From Ditylenchus dipsaci (lineage: Eukaryota; Nematoda; Chromadorea; Rhabditida; Anguinidae): a stretch of DNA of 64,000 bases. Where the stretch lies: assembly GCA_004194705.1 (NCBI GenBank), contig SADC01001043.1, positions 630,768 to 694,767 of the forward strand, given 5' to 3'. The notes under the pieces are model-generated. The model had not been told where the DNA came from and ran no database searches. It saw nothing but the letters and a program-made list of their open reading frames with translations. Shown here in pieces: positions 26,277 to 37,136 of the stretch. Made by a program: the position numbers and the translations under genes. Positions within the stretch are counted from its first letter, which is position 1, and every line of letters begins with the position of its first letter.

Positions 26277-26465
26277 CTGAACAATTTGGTCCGCCATTCG
26301 ATCATGTGCCAGAAAAACTTTACCCAATTGTTGCAGTCAAGAAGGTATGAAGGTCTAGTGTGGTTTATGCAGTCAATGGGCTTCTGCAGCATCTACAAGC
26401 TAAAGACCCAGAACCAGTACACCAGGGACTTTCAAATGGACTTGTTGATGGCCGCCTTTTCTATG
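26277..26465 (+). CDS. Candidate exon with one in-frame TGA
   Basis: After the acceptor AAATTTGCAG, one frame reads EQFGPPFDHVPEKLYPIVAV, then KKV, TGA, RSS, and VVYAVNGLLQHLQAKDPEPV followed by GLSNGLVDGRLFY up to a donor-like GGTTTGTTC. Apart from the single stop (26342-26350 region) the frame is open and protein-like on both sides. The family is unknown; FGPPF...YP-VAV is vaguely SPRY-like but not enough to call it. It could be a decayed exon, a sequence error or a chance frame. Confidence 0.35.
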
Positions 26466-26506
26466 GTTTGTTCAACTCTTGTTGCTATATAGAAAACACA
26501 CTTTAA

Positions 26507-26656
<150 letters not shown>

Positions 26657-27051
26657 TGACGGAAAAATTAAAATTTTCCTTTTATTCCTATCTTGTAGCC
26701 TTAACTCTGAGGAGCTCAAAACCGCTAAACTCTTCTAGAAAACTTTATAAGAGCTGAGCAATAATCGTTTAAAGCTGGTTGGCCATCGGTTGCCCGTTTT
26801 TAATGCCTCTAGCTCCAACTTTTGTGATCAATCTCAAACTCATAATATCTCATCTTACTCCTTATTAAGGCGCTTTTAATGCGCATAAGGATTTTCCAAA
26901 ATTGTTCAGAAATTTGGTCAAATGAGCTAAAGTTTGAAAAGTTGTCATTTTGGAAAATAGTTAAGTTAAGAAAGAAACCTATCTTTGGCGTCCTTATTTC
27001 GCGTTGGCCATACTAAATTTTATTTCATTTTGTAGCGCTGTTCCTGCGCTT

Positions 27052-28883
27052 CAACACGCCAAGGCCTGACTGTAAAACCAGCACATTCTGGTGCAGAATT
27101 TTACAGTGGCACGTCGAATAAGGCATTGTTTTCTCCTAGTGCAATATGATTTTGGTGCATTAGGCCCTGGAGAATATTGAATGGACTAATTGGGCTGGTG
27201 TTCAGAAATTTATGTACACCATCATACTCATTTGAAAATTATTCATAAGAAAGCATAAATTACATCAGGCCACAGCAACTTTAGAACCAGTTTTTATGTA
27301 GAACCTGGGTGGTAGTAACAATCAACGGATAAAATCCGTGGATAGAAAAATCCGCGGATAAAAACCCGTAGTAACAATCACGGATAGAAATATCCGTGGA
27401 TACGGATAAAATCCGCGCAATTATCCGCAGCTAAGGAAGAATACTCAAGAAAAATTGAAGAATTTTGCACAAGTGTTCCTTAAAATCTGTCTAAAGTTTT
27501 TATAATTTCTACAATTAGTCTGCACAGGGATGGAAAAAAATTTTTCTAAAAAATTTGTACACTTAAAACCGCAGAAGCTCTTTTTCAAAGTTTTATGTTA
27601 AATCCAGAATATAACTTTCCCTAGATAAATTTGTTTTCGTAACTCTGTTTTTAGAGTGTGCACGGGATCGGGATCCCTCCCGAACGTGATCCCGATTAGG
27701 GAGATTTCGGTGCTGAATCCCGATCCCGAATCCCTCCCGATCAATTTTGAAAATACCGATCCCGAAATTCGACAAATCCGATGAGCATTTTCAAAAGCAT
27801 TTTTAACCAGAAATATTTTTATTTTGCATGATTTTGCGGTTTTTTTAATTTTTTTGGACAGATTTGGAATCTGACAGGTCCTGCCGATTATTCCATTAGG
27901 TTTGACTATTTTTCGTTCTGTATCACAGCAATTTCTGCAAAAAGGATGTCTCGGAAAATTACACCGATTTTAGACGTTGATAACTTTTTGTCGTATAGTG
28001 AATTCGATATTTTGTAAACAAAGCTTGCGGTGATAATTTTCTAGCAAATTTTTCTGTAAATATTCTTCTATAAAATAAAAAAAACACTCTATTTTGCTTC
28101 ATACGCCTCTAGTCGTTTAGGTCCTGGTTTGCAGATAGCTCTTCAAAGGTCTCAACCTCAGCGGAAATACCGTATTTTGGCACGGCGATAATTCCGCGCC
28201 GGATAATTCCGCGCCAACTTTTTTTCTTTTGATCAAAGAGATGAACTTTTTAGCACTTTTTTAGAAGCGATAACACCATGAGGTATTATTATAAACTATT
28301 ACAGTGTCTTCGGTATTCCAAGAGCAGTTTTATAAGGAAATTAACCATGTTCAACATGAATCCGGTGTCAGAATCGACAGTTTGGCTAGCAGAAAAAAGT
28401 TAAGGGAATTTGTGTTACAACTTATATTTTAATTTTGCATATTTTGTGACCATATTATCATAAACTATCGCTGCATCTGGTGTCAAAATGACTGCCACTA
28501 TCCAGTCTTTCTTTTTTTGTTGATCATATATAGTGCTTTGCCATTGCAAAAAATGTTACACCATTCTTTCACGAAAATTTTGTGAATGAAAGATGACACC
28601 TAATTTTGAAATATATTTATTTGCCGATATACTTAACAAAAAACATAAATATGCGTTAGAAAGCTCATCACCTCTCCTACAAAAGAGGTATTATAGGTAT
28701 GTGAATGGTTATGTTATCAAAGGCCACAGACCTTTTCACAAAACCCTTCCAGTCATTTTAGTTGTTTCTAAAAATGACAGTTTCAGCGGAAAAGTTGGCC
28801 TTCTAAAAAATCCACCGCGATAGAAAGATTCTCCATAAAATTCTGCACCAGAATGTGCTTTTACAGTCAGGCCTTGGCGTGTT
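27052..28883. mobile_element. Possible 1.8-kb element bounded by 50-bp inverted repeats
   Basis: Sequence 27052-27103 (AACACGCCAAGGCCTGACTG, continuing to CAGCACATTCTGGTGCAGAA) is repeated in inverse at 28836-28883 with nearly full identity. No transposase or target duplication was found between or beside them, so these could be the TIRs of a non-autonomous element or two unrelated insertions of one short repeat. Two word arrays lie inside. Confidence 0.5.
27306..27785. repeat. Two word arrays: ATCCGCGGATA and GGATCCCGA
   Basis: 27306-27425 consists of CGGATA/TATCCG words, partly palindromic (ATCCGTGGATA, ATCCGCGGATA). 27656-27785 consists of CGGGATC, GATCCCGA and CCTCCCGA words, beginning GTGCACGGGATCGGGATCCC. 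Both resemble the interiors of the hAT-type MITEs at 9.7 and 20.0 kb. Confidence 0.65.
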
Positions 28884-29225
28884 AAGAAAGGCTGAAAAAT
28901 TGAAATTTTTATAGACTACTGTGGTCAAACAGGTTCTTTGTTGAAATAACTCGTAAAATGTCAACAAACTTTGTTTGACGTAAAACTTTGTTTGCACGAG
29001 TTAAATCTATGATTCTTACACCGGATTCATGTTCAGCATGGTATATTTGCATGTAAAACTGCTTTAACATAAAAAACTTGCTTTTAAATTAAAAATTCCG
29101 TTCGAGATAAAAACTATTTGAAAGAATTCGGCCCTATCCCTCAATGGGGTTTTTTTTACCTTGCCAGTATTTCTTTAAAAATGTTATGAATTTTTCTGAA
29201 AAATTCTGAAATCGCAAATTTTCAG

Positions 29226-29574
<349 letters not shown>

Positions 29575-29997
29575 AGTGGGTTTCTAAAAAAGGCGGTTAG
29601 TGCCTATAGCAACTTGCCGCAGTTAGTGTTGAAGACGAGGTTGTTATTGCAACACTTTCCACTAGCTGCCATTCAAATGGCCGAGAGAATGCAGCTGGCT
29701 TACAGGTTGGAGAATTTGACTTTGTGTTCAAACGATTTTCGCGGGACTGTATAAAATTGTAACGTTATATTGCGGGACTGCGTAAACATAGCAGTTACAG
29801 CGGGATTCGACTGTGTATCTCAGTTAGGGGTTATGAAAACAGCTGCACTCACTGCGCATGTAGCTGCAGTCTTAAAATTCAATTTAAATCTTTGTCGAAA
29901 AATCTGCTTCAAAGAACTTTTAGATTATTTCAGCAGAAGAATATTGAATTTTTTGCAAAGTCATAATTTTTTTTAATTTATAAAAAATTCGTTTTAG

Positions 29998-32900
29998 ATG
30001 CAAACTGCGAGAGTCTAATGCCTACTTTGACGAGAATGGGAATCTTCTATAATTGAGACAACTACCTCGTTCAGTTTAGTAATGTCTACAGAGACATCAG
30101 TGCCACCATTGGACCTATAATTCTTGACATGATTAATCTAGAAGGCACACAACTGATGAATGCTTTAACTTTGACGCTACATTCTACGAGAACTTAGATG
30201 CTAAAATGCTTGAGTAATTTAACTTTTTTTTGTTAATAAGGATTCTAATATTTTTTAATTTTCACAGTTTCGTGTAAACATACTTGCGCTGACTTTATAA
30301 TCTCGTAAATCGAAAATCAGGCTTTTGAATTAAAAAATTTTTCGACGCTAGTAGCGAAAACCACCCCCTCCCTCCCCAACGATTTTCACTTTTTTTACTT
30401 TAGTAAAAAGTACCCAAATTTATGTCCCAGACCCCGGAAATATGCGTAAACTCTTATTAGTCACAACTTCCGTACGCTGGCATACCCCTAAGCCTAAGGG
30501 CTAAGCCTAAACTTGTTGTTTGCAAGGGTAGTTACAGCAATTTTTAAAGGTCGGATGCTTGGGGGGGGGGGGGTATTCGCTACTAGCGCCATTTTTCTTA
30601 TGGTTTTTTCACGTTGTCAGAGTTAGAGTTCGAGTTCTGGGAGGAGGCCATCCCTATTAAAAATGTTCATGTATATAGCTTAGATAGCTCAGAATCTCAC
30701 TCCAAAGCCATCTAAAGCTGAAAGTTAGTTTTTGGGAGCTTACTAAGAGAAAATCCAAGTTATATACATGAACACCTTTAAATCCAACCTCGAACTCTGG
30801 GTACATGAACACCCTCGAGTTAGAGTGAGAGTTAGGATCAGAGGTGTTCACGTAACCAAAATCCCGAAATCTAACTCTAACAACGTGAACAAGCCATTAC
30901 TTTCTGTGGGATAATTTTTTATGAATTTGCTATTTCAGTGACTTCGAAGACCTAGGCAAAGAGGCCTTACTAGGTGTGTATGTGGAAACGTGTTTGCTAG
31001 TAGGTATTGTGCTGAACACCTTATTCCTGTCAGTTCTGCTCTACCAAACCAGAAAGCACTTGTCCACAGCCACTATACTCTTCATATTTAACATCCTCTT
31101 CTCCAATGCTCTGTTTGTTGCCTCTTTTGTGTGCCTCTTTTCAGACATGTTAGCTGGCATCAGTTATGGAAGTGTGGATGAGGTCAGGTTTTTACACTTG
31201 AAATTTCTAAAAGCTACATTTTCACATGCAGTTGACACTGCATATAGTGACGCCTGAGCACGCAATAATTACTGCTATTTTGAAAGATATACGGTATTGC
31301 TGGGATGATGCCCAACAAAAAGTTGAATTTCTAAAAAAGGTCTTTTGATTTTCTGGTATCCGACTTTCCTAGGTAAAAAAAATATGTTTTCGCCATAAGT
31401 ATACAGCGTGCCCCTTTAAAATCCTAAATGTGCATTTTCATTTTACCTTCTACTAATTCAGTCACCAACTACCACCGATGCAGCCTTGTATGTGGCAGAA
31501 ACCCTTCAGACCATCTTTATGCCCCTTCAGAGTTTTTGAAGAACTTGGCTCAAGAGACTTTGTTTTCTTTAGCTCAAAATGGATCTCTTCTTGGTCTGAC
31601 TCATCTACTGGTCCTTGTGCTCGTAATTTAGCCTAAATTAATTTATTAAATATACAAATTTTCGGTTTGAGGTAGTCATCAACAGATCTATGTCGGGAAA
31701 AGCCATAAAGCTCTCGCGAAAATGTGTAATTACTGTGTTTTCACTGGTTTGGCTATTCCTCGTTGTCACTCATGTCCTTTTTTCCGCCTTCAGTACTCAG
31801 CTATTACTAATTTAGGTAATAAATCTGGGCTATCACTGATACCTGGTACGCCCTTTGCCTTGACACCCCGGTTTTTTTGAAAAGAACAAAAAGACCGGTA
31901 TCAGGGATAGGGCCTAAATCTGCTAAAGTAATATAAGATACAATACTTGTTCAAATTGTTTAGACCAATTAATCACCAAAGTAGGCTCAGCCCTGCTTTT
32001 ATGCAATGCAACAGTTCCCAACTGTCAGACTTCTCTGAAATAGGTCAACGCTGTGACTTAATAGCTGTATTTCATGACTTCGGGGTCTACCTTCTCAGAG
32101 GCCACACTCTATTCACACTTAGCTTTTTGGTAGCTTCAATAGTGGTCTTTTTGATTACCTTTGTGTGCCATTGGAGAGTGCGCTTACAACATGACTTCCT
32201 AAGCACTGGAGTCAGGGAACACAGCCTCACAAACGCAGGGAGACACTCTTTAACACCCTACTATTGTCCCTCGGGGCCTTTTTTATCTCGGTGTCTGGCC
32301 AGAGCTTTATTGAGATAGCAGTTTTTTGGGTGGATGACAGAGCAGATGTGGCCAGATTGGCAACTTGGTACCAGATTATGAGAATTGCTGCTTTTGTGGA
32401 TCCTTTGCTCAACCCTCTACTTGTGGCTATCAGAACACCAGCAATAAGGAGAAGGGTAAGTCCTAAATCTTTTTTATGTAGAAGGTATTTTTAAACACAT
32501 TTAATGCCACGTGTATGTTTTCCATGTTTTAGCTTCGCTTCTACATGTGCCTTGGGTTAGGACTGTTTTGTGCCATGTTCTGCCCTTGGATCAACAAACA
32601 GCGAAAAAAGAAAGAGCATCGGCACAGGCAAGACAACAGGAAGGGCTCAACCATTATGACTTCTGGCTACGCCTCTTCGGGAGGAAGTATTTTTTTTAAG
32701 AAATGATCAGGGGTTACCGATTGCCTTTAAATAGATAGAGGAATAGCTTTGGGGAAGAGGGAGGGGTTCATACAACAGAATTTGGCAAAAATGTGTATTT
32801 CTAATGCAATATTTAACTGTGAGCACAGTTGATTAATATAAATAAGATTACTTATTTTTCAGTATCCCAGAGCTCCAGGAGAGCCTCATCAGCCACTTAT

Positions 32901-33071
32901 GCTAGCAATGACTCTGAGATCACACTTCGAATATTATGCACCAAGCAGGTAGGGTACAATTATAAAATAATGAAAAAATACTCCTAATTATTCAAATAAT
33001 TTTTCTAGTTTATTCGGTCGTCTATTCTGCGTCGCAGCAAGAATTTCTCGCAGACTCACTCCGTTGTGTGA
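29998..33071 (+). CDS. Rhodopsin-like seven-transmembrane receptor
   Basis: Orphan G-protein-coupled receptor of the plasma membrane. Exons: 29998-30213 (extracellular part, DISATIGPIILDMINLEG), 30939-31182 (TM1 CLLVGIVLNTLFLSVLLY, TM2 ATILFIFNILFSNALFVASF), 31462-31622 (TM3), 31672 to about 31790 (VVINRSMSGKAIKLSRK, TM4), 31964-32455 (extracellular loop 2, TM5, TM6, TM7 with DPLLNPLLVAI), 32533-32686 (basic tail), 32863-32948 (SSRRASSATYASNDSE) and 33009-33071 (ending SQTHSVV, stop). NPLLV fills the NPxxY position and VINRS the DRY position. Single missing bases are inferred near 30056, 30160, 31533, 32036 and 32232. The exon-4 donor is uncertain. The 5' end is unknown; the ligand cannot be inferred. 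Confidence 0.8.
30344..30590. mobile_element. Poly-G-ended MITE, copy 2, in receptor intron
   Basis: Termini GACGCTAGTAGCGAAAACC and GGTATTCGCTACTAGCGCC are inverted. The interior has a 14-G run and the shared core (CTAAGCCTAAGGGCTAAGCC, AAATTTATGTCCCAGACC). It lies in the intron 30214-30938. Confidence 0.8.
30607..30892. repeat. Foldback element with GAGTTAGAGTT words, in receptor intron
   Basis: TTCACGTTGTCAGAGTTAGA at the left is mirrored by TCTAACTCTAACAACGTGAA at the right. Inside is a second hairpin (TGTTCATGTATATA...TATATACATGAACA). It ends 46 bp before the next receptor exon at 30939. Confidence 0.7.
31837..31914. repeat. Small hairpin element in receptor intron
   Basis: GCTATCACTGATACCTGG is mirrored by CCGGTATCAGGGATAGGGC across a spacer of about 45 bp. 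It lies between the TM4 exon and the loop-2/TM5 exon. Confidence 0.5.
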
Positions 33072-33130
33072 AGGTGTAATTTGGCCATTAATCTTAAATT
33101 ATTCATTTTATTGTCTTTTTTAAAGTTTTC

Positions 33131-33136
33131 AATAAA
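33131..33136 (+). terminator. Polyadenylation signal AATAAA after receptor gene
   Basis: AATAAA lies 60 bp after the receptor stop codon, inside a T-rich 3' region. Its position fits the 3' end of the receptor transcript. Confidence 0.55.
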
Positions 33137-33794
33137 AATGTAAATATTAACTTAACTTGTGTAAAGACTTCTTTTCTTATGCCATCACTACTGGTTGCTG
33201 GCCTTATGTGTGGGGTTACCCCTTAGATTTCTCTTTTGTTAATAATTTTAAATATTTTTTTCTGAAAATTGCTGTTTGCTTGCTGTTTGAAAGTTTTAAA
33301 ATTATTCACTTGTGTTTAAATTTTTTTATTAAAGCGCTCCCTGTGTTTTTGAGAAACGACTCGAGACAGTTTTCTTGCTTTTTTTTGTGCAGAGTTCATG
33401 AAACCGCTAACTGTGTTAAAACACAATGTTAAGAGATTTCCGATTAAAAAAAATTAACGATTTTGTTTTGCTTGTCGTGGTAAAATTTGAGAAATGATCT
33501 CGGTTGAAGACGCTTGAATAAAAAACGGGCAGTTGATTTTGGCTTAAGTATAGTACACCTGGGCTACATTGTGCCAGACACTGTAACATTGCTGTATTAA
33601 TTGAACATTTATGTAAAGCTGCACCCACTAAACTGGAACTATCAAGCAGTATTATAACACATTTACAAAAATTTTTAATTCTCATACTTTATTAGTGATA
33701 TAAATTATTATTATTATGCATTAAATATAATTATTTTACACACATATATTAACTAAACCCAAAGATTGGCCACCATTTTAACCTATATTCATAA

Positions 33795-36700
33795 TCAATA
33801 AGGTGTTTTGGAGTATGTCCGACATAAGTTCTCATCAACACTTGTTAGGTAGTAGGATCCTGGGAAAAAGCTAGTGCTTACATCGATAGTTTCTGGTGCA
33901 TAGGCTCCTTTAGTAGCAATTAGCTGTTCTCTACCACTCAAGGCTTGTTGAAATTGTTGAGGGGTGTGTTTGATGCGATCATCTAGCCTTTGACTAGATC
34001 TCTGACCACTTTCCACCATTTGCTGGTATTGGTGTTTGAGTTGTGGGGTGTGAGTTTGGAATTTAATAGAGTACATCACAGCAATGCAGCCACTCCCATA
34101 TGAAAATAGCAGACTTTTTTTTGGTTCACGTCTTCGTCATTGGGATGGCTAAAGCTGATAGTTTGTTACAGTTAACTGTCATTATTTGAAAAAGTCAGAA
34201 TTAGCTGACAAAAGCCGAAGAAGCCAATTTTGAGTTAAGTACGGCAAACTTCTACTGCTGAATCGAACAATTTTCGGACGTAGATTTTCAAAATTTTACG
34301 AAATAGCTCACGAAAATTGGTAATTTAATTAAAAAGTAATAAAATTAATTAAAAGTTTTAATTTTTCAAACCTTACTTGCTCACAAAATTGACCAACTGC
34401 AAATAGAGAGATGGGGTGTACATGTTGCCCAATCGTCGAGTGAAGTCCAAATTGCAATCCAACTTCTTCATCATTAATGGCTGGCTAGCTTTCATGATGG
34501 CAGTAGTGAAATCGCCGTTGAATGTTTCGCTCAAATTGACTGCTCTAAAACTGGCAATTTTAATGATGATCTTAGCAATAAAAGTGTCTACTTGAATGGC
34601 TCCAGATTTGCGGCCTCCATATCACTGCTCAAATCATGCCCGTCCTTGAAATTGCTAAAAGTCAGTCTAGCAAACCCTTTCTGAGCCAGTTTAGAAAGGG
34701 AGAGTGAAGTGAAGAGCACAGAAGTCAGTAATTGGTCTGGCTTAAATGTTTTTTTTGGAATTTTCAGTCGACTATCGATAGTCGCTCAAGTTCGTCGGAC
34801 AAAGCTTTTTCCTGCTGCAAAAAGACTTTTTTTGCTGCAAATATTGCTGCTGCAAAAAGACTTTTTCTTACTACAAATAGACTTTTTTGCTGCAAATCGG
34901 CCTTTTTTGCTGCAAAAAAAGAAAAGAAAAAAGCTTTATCCAAGTTCGTCCTCGGCTAGGGTCTGACACTTTTTTATTTAGATTTTTGCCTTTTCAACCT
35001 AATCTTCAGTTTTTTTCAATCTGGATCTATATGTGTTCGAGGGAGCTCCGAAATAAGATGTCTTGCCCCACCCCCCCCCCCCAGCTCCTTGATGTTTATT
35101 TTTGTGATTTTTTAGATTTAGGTTCATGCAAGGGTTTGCGAGCGTATGTTAGGAAGAACTCAAACATGGGTTTATACTTATTAGGATATAGTAAGAAGTA
35201 TATGTAGACTTAAAGGGGGCTTTATATACGCATCGCCTATTGTCGAAAGATCAAGTCGCTCTGGGGTTTTTTAATTTGCTTTTTCAGTGAGTTTCTTGAC
35301 CATTAGAGCTAAAAATCATCGAGCAATCAATTTCGACCATTTCCAGCACTGCTTTGCTGTCAGCAACTGCCTCAATTTTGCGATCTTGCAATTCCATGAT
35401 GAAATGAGTACTATTGAGGAGTAGGATTTCGGTATTATTTAGGAACTGACATTTTTTGCAATTTTAATTTACATGATTTTATACAACCATATGCTGAAAA
35501 TGACGGCAAGAACAGGGCTATATTTTGAGTGTGAGGTTGCAAATGAATATGTAAATTAAATTGCGGAAAAACGCCAGCTGCAGAATACTATTAAATAGTT
35601 CTGTGATAGTCGTATTGAGAATGGCATCGAATTGGATATCGTGGAAGGTTTTTCAAACTCTACCTCTAAATTTATATTAATTTTTCTTCAGCTCAAATGT
35701 TCAGCAATGTTTTCAGTTCAAATTAAAGCACCACAATCTCGGCCACATTTTAGTGTATGTAACGTGTGACTTGTATAAAAAGTCAGAAAATATAAGCCAA
35801 ACCAGTCAACGAAAAACCCTCAAAAATCATCAATTTTCGGAGATTTAGCCTATTCAAGCCTATATCGGAATAATAGTGAATTAATGAATTGATAAATAAA
35901 TTGTTAGTAAAATTGGGAGTTTAAAAAAATACTGTGAACCTGCAGTTAAGCTCACAGCTGATTTTAAGCTCACAGGTTACTTAATTAGCTTAATTACGAT
36001 CAATAAACAATTAAATAAAGTAAAAATTAACAAAAAACTGACTTTTGCCCAAAATCTTCTGGCACTTTTGGCTGTACCTGTCATAAGCCTGATCCAGGGC
36101 AGTCAAATATAGCTCTATACTGCTGTGACCGTTTACTGTGGGATATTCGGAGCTGACGCCGCCTACGGCTTGTAGAAGTCATATGTGTTTTTGGAGAACG
36201 CACCTCGCAAGCCTCTTTCTAGTACTAAAGAAGCATTTGGGCCGATGAGCAGAGCAACTGCACCAGCTCCTCCTGCAAGTATTAGAATTAAAGACCACGA
36301 AATTATGTTTTCGATAATACAAGCTCATTTTTTTTCACATTATAATTCTGAAAATTTTTAGACAGCCTAATAAACAGCCAACCTGTGCACCTAGCTGGTC
36401 CAGCTGCATACACGGCAATGTCTACGCACACTACTATAGCTAGTCTCTCTGAAAATATTATCATATTTGCTAAGAAGAGTGCATAAAAATATAATGACTA
36501 CCCTCAGTGTCATAGTTGGAATAGACCCAGTCGACTGCATGGAGCATGGCTTGAGTTCCCCCAAAACAGGCATTCTTGACGTCGGCCCCTGTATGTCACT
36601 GTTTTCGTCGAACAAGTCCATGAGCACTGTTTTGACACTTTTGCTTTTGTCAATCAAGGTCTCACTTCCCACTTCTAGAAAACCTATGGAGTCAGCGTCT

Positions 36701-37136
36701 ATCTGCAAAGGCAACTCTAAGTTACAGTCTTTATGGTCGATTTTATGGTAAGCTATGGGAAATCATAGTTCGGAATTGCACAGTTATAAAGGGTCGGTAT
36801 TAAAAGTCAAAAAACCGTAAAAGACTTTCTAAAAAGCCAACCTTGTAGTTATGGAGCAGCGCAGATGTTGCACTCAGAGCTAAGGAGCACACATCCTCAT
36901 TGTTATAGCAAAATGACATCTCAGATTGGCCCAAACCAATAGTGTATTTGCCTGCTCCAACTCCATCAAACTGCAAATTATTTATTTTTGGCGAAAAATT
37001 CATATCAAACCTGCTCCAGATCTTTTTGACAAACGTAGTTTTTGGGGAAATACAGCTCAAACCCCAAAATGCCGACATCGCTGACTGAAACTTTGGAGTT
37101 TTGGATGACACACCATTCATTTGGCACAGAAATGAA
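33795..37136 (-). CDS. HMGCS: Hydroxymethylglutaryl-CoA synthase (5' exon missing)
   Basis: Condenses acetyl-CoA with acetoacetyl-CoA to HMG-CoA, the committed entry to the mevalonate pathway; the cytosolic form is likely. Exons on the minus strand: 37136-37011 ([20 protein letters not shown]), 36970-36842 ([20 protein letters not shown]), 36702-36502 ([18 protein letters not shown] with the catalytic Glu, NACFGGT with the catalytic Cys), 36448-36383 ([15 protein letters not shown]), 36272-36043 ([38 protein letters not shown]), 34736-34377 (HSPF with the catalytic His, [14 protein letters not shown]) and 34154-33795 (LFSYGSG to [20 protein letters not shown], stop). The initiator exon is not found. 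About six single missing bases are inferred, for example at the GGGG near 36583. The gene is tail-to-tail with the receptor, with stops about 720 bp apart. Confidence 0.93.
34795..34925. repeat. TTTTTGCTGCAAA word array in HMGCS intron
   Basis: Repeats of GCTGCAAAAAGACTTTTT and CTGCAAATxG with variable spacing, 59 bp upstream (minus sense) of the HMGCS exon carrying the catalytic His. The plus-strand open frames here are repeat translation. A similar array (GCAAACCGTTTGC) lies at 38268-38345. Confidence 0.6.
35284..35640 (-). CDS. Unidentified coding-like segments inside an HMGCS intron
   Basis: Two minus-strand segments in the intron 36042-34737. 35640 to about 35520 reads [20 protein letters not shown]; 35445-35284 follows an acceptor (AAAAATGTCAG) and reads [40 protein letters not shown], then [13 protein letters not shown] and stop. 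Codon composition is protein-like and unlike neighbouring AT-rich translations. They do not match any part of HMG-CoA synthase I know, so they may be a nested gene, alternative exons or a relic. No family is recognised. Confidence 0.35.

Noticed and set aside
32212..32256. A 28-nt GT...AG intron to explain the frame jump in the receptor's third intracellular loop
   Set aside because: Too short to splice; a single missing A in the AAA run gives a continuous TKRRETLF sequence.
37066..37110. The ATG at 37110 as the HMGCS start codon
   Set aside because: Its frame ([10 protein letters not shown]) is not the conserved one; the family frame [12 protein letters not shown] runs through it from an acceptor at 37137-37138, so the true start is in an upstream exon.
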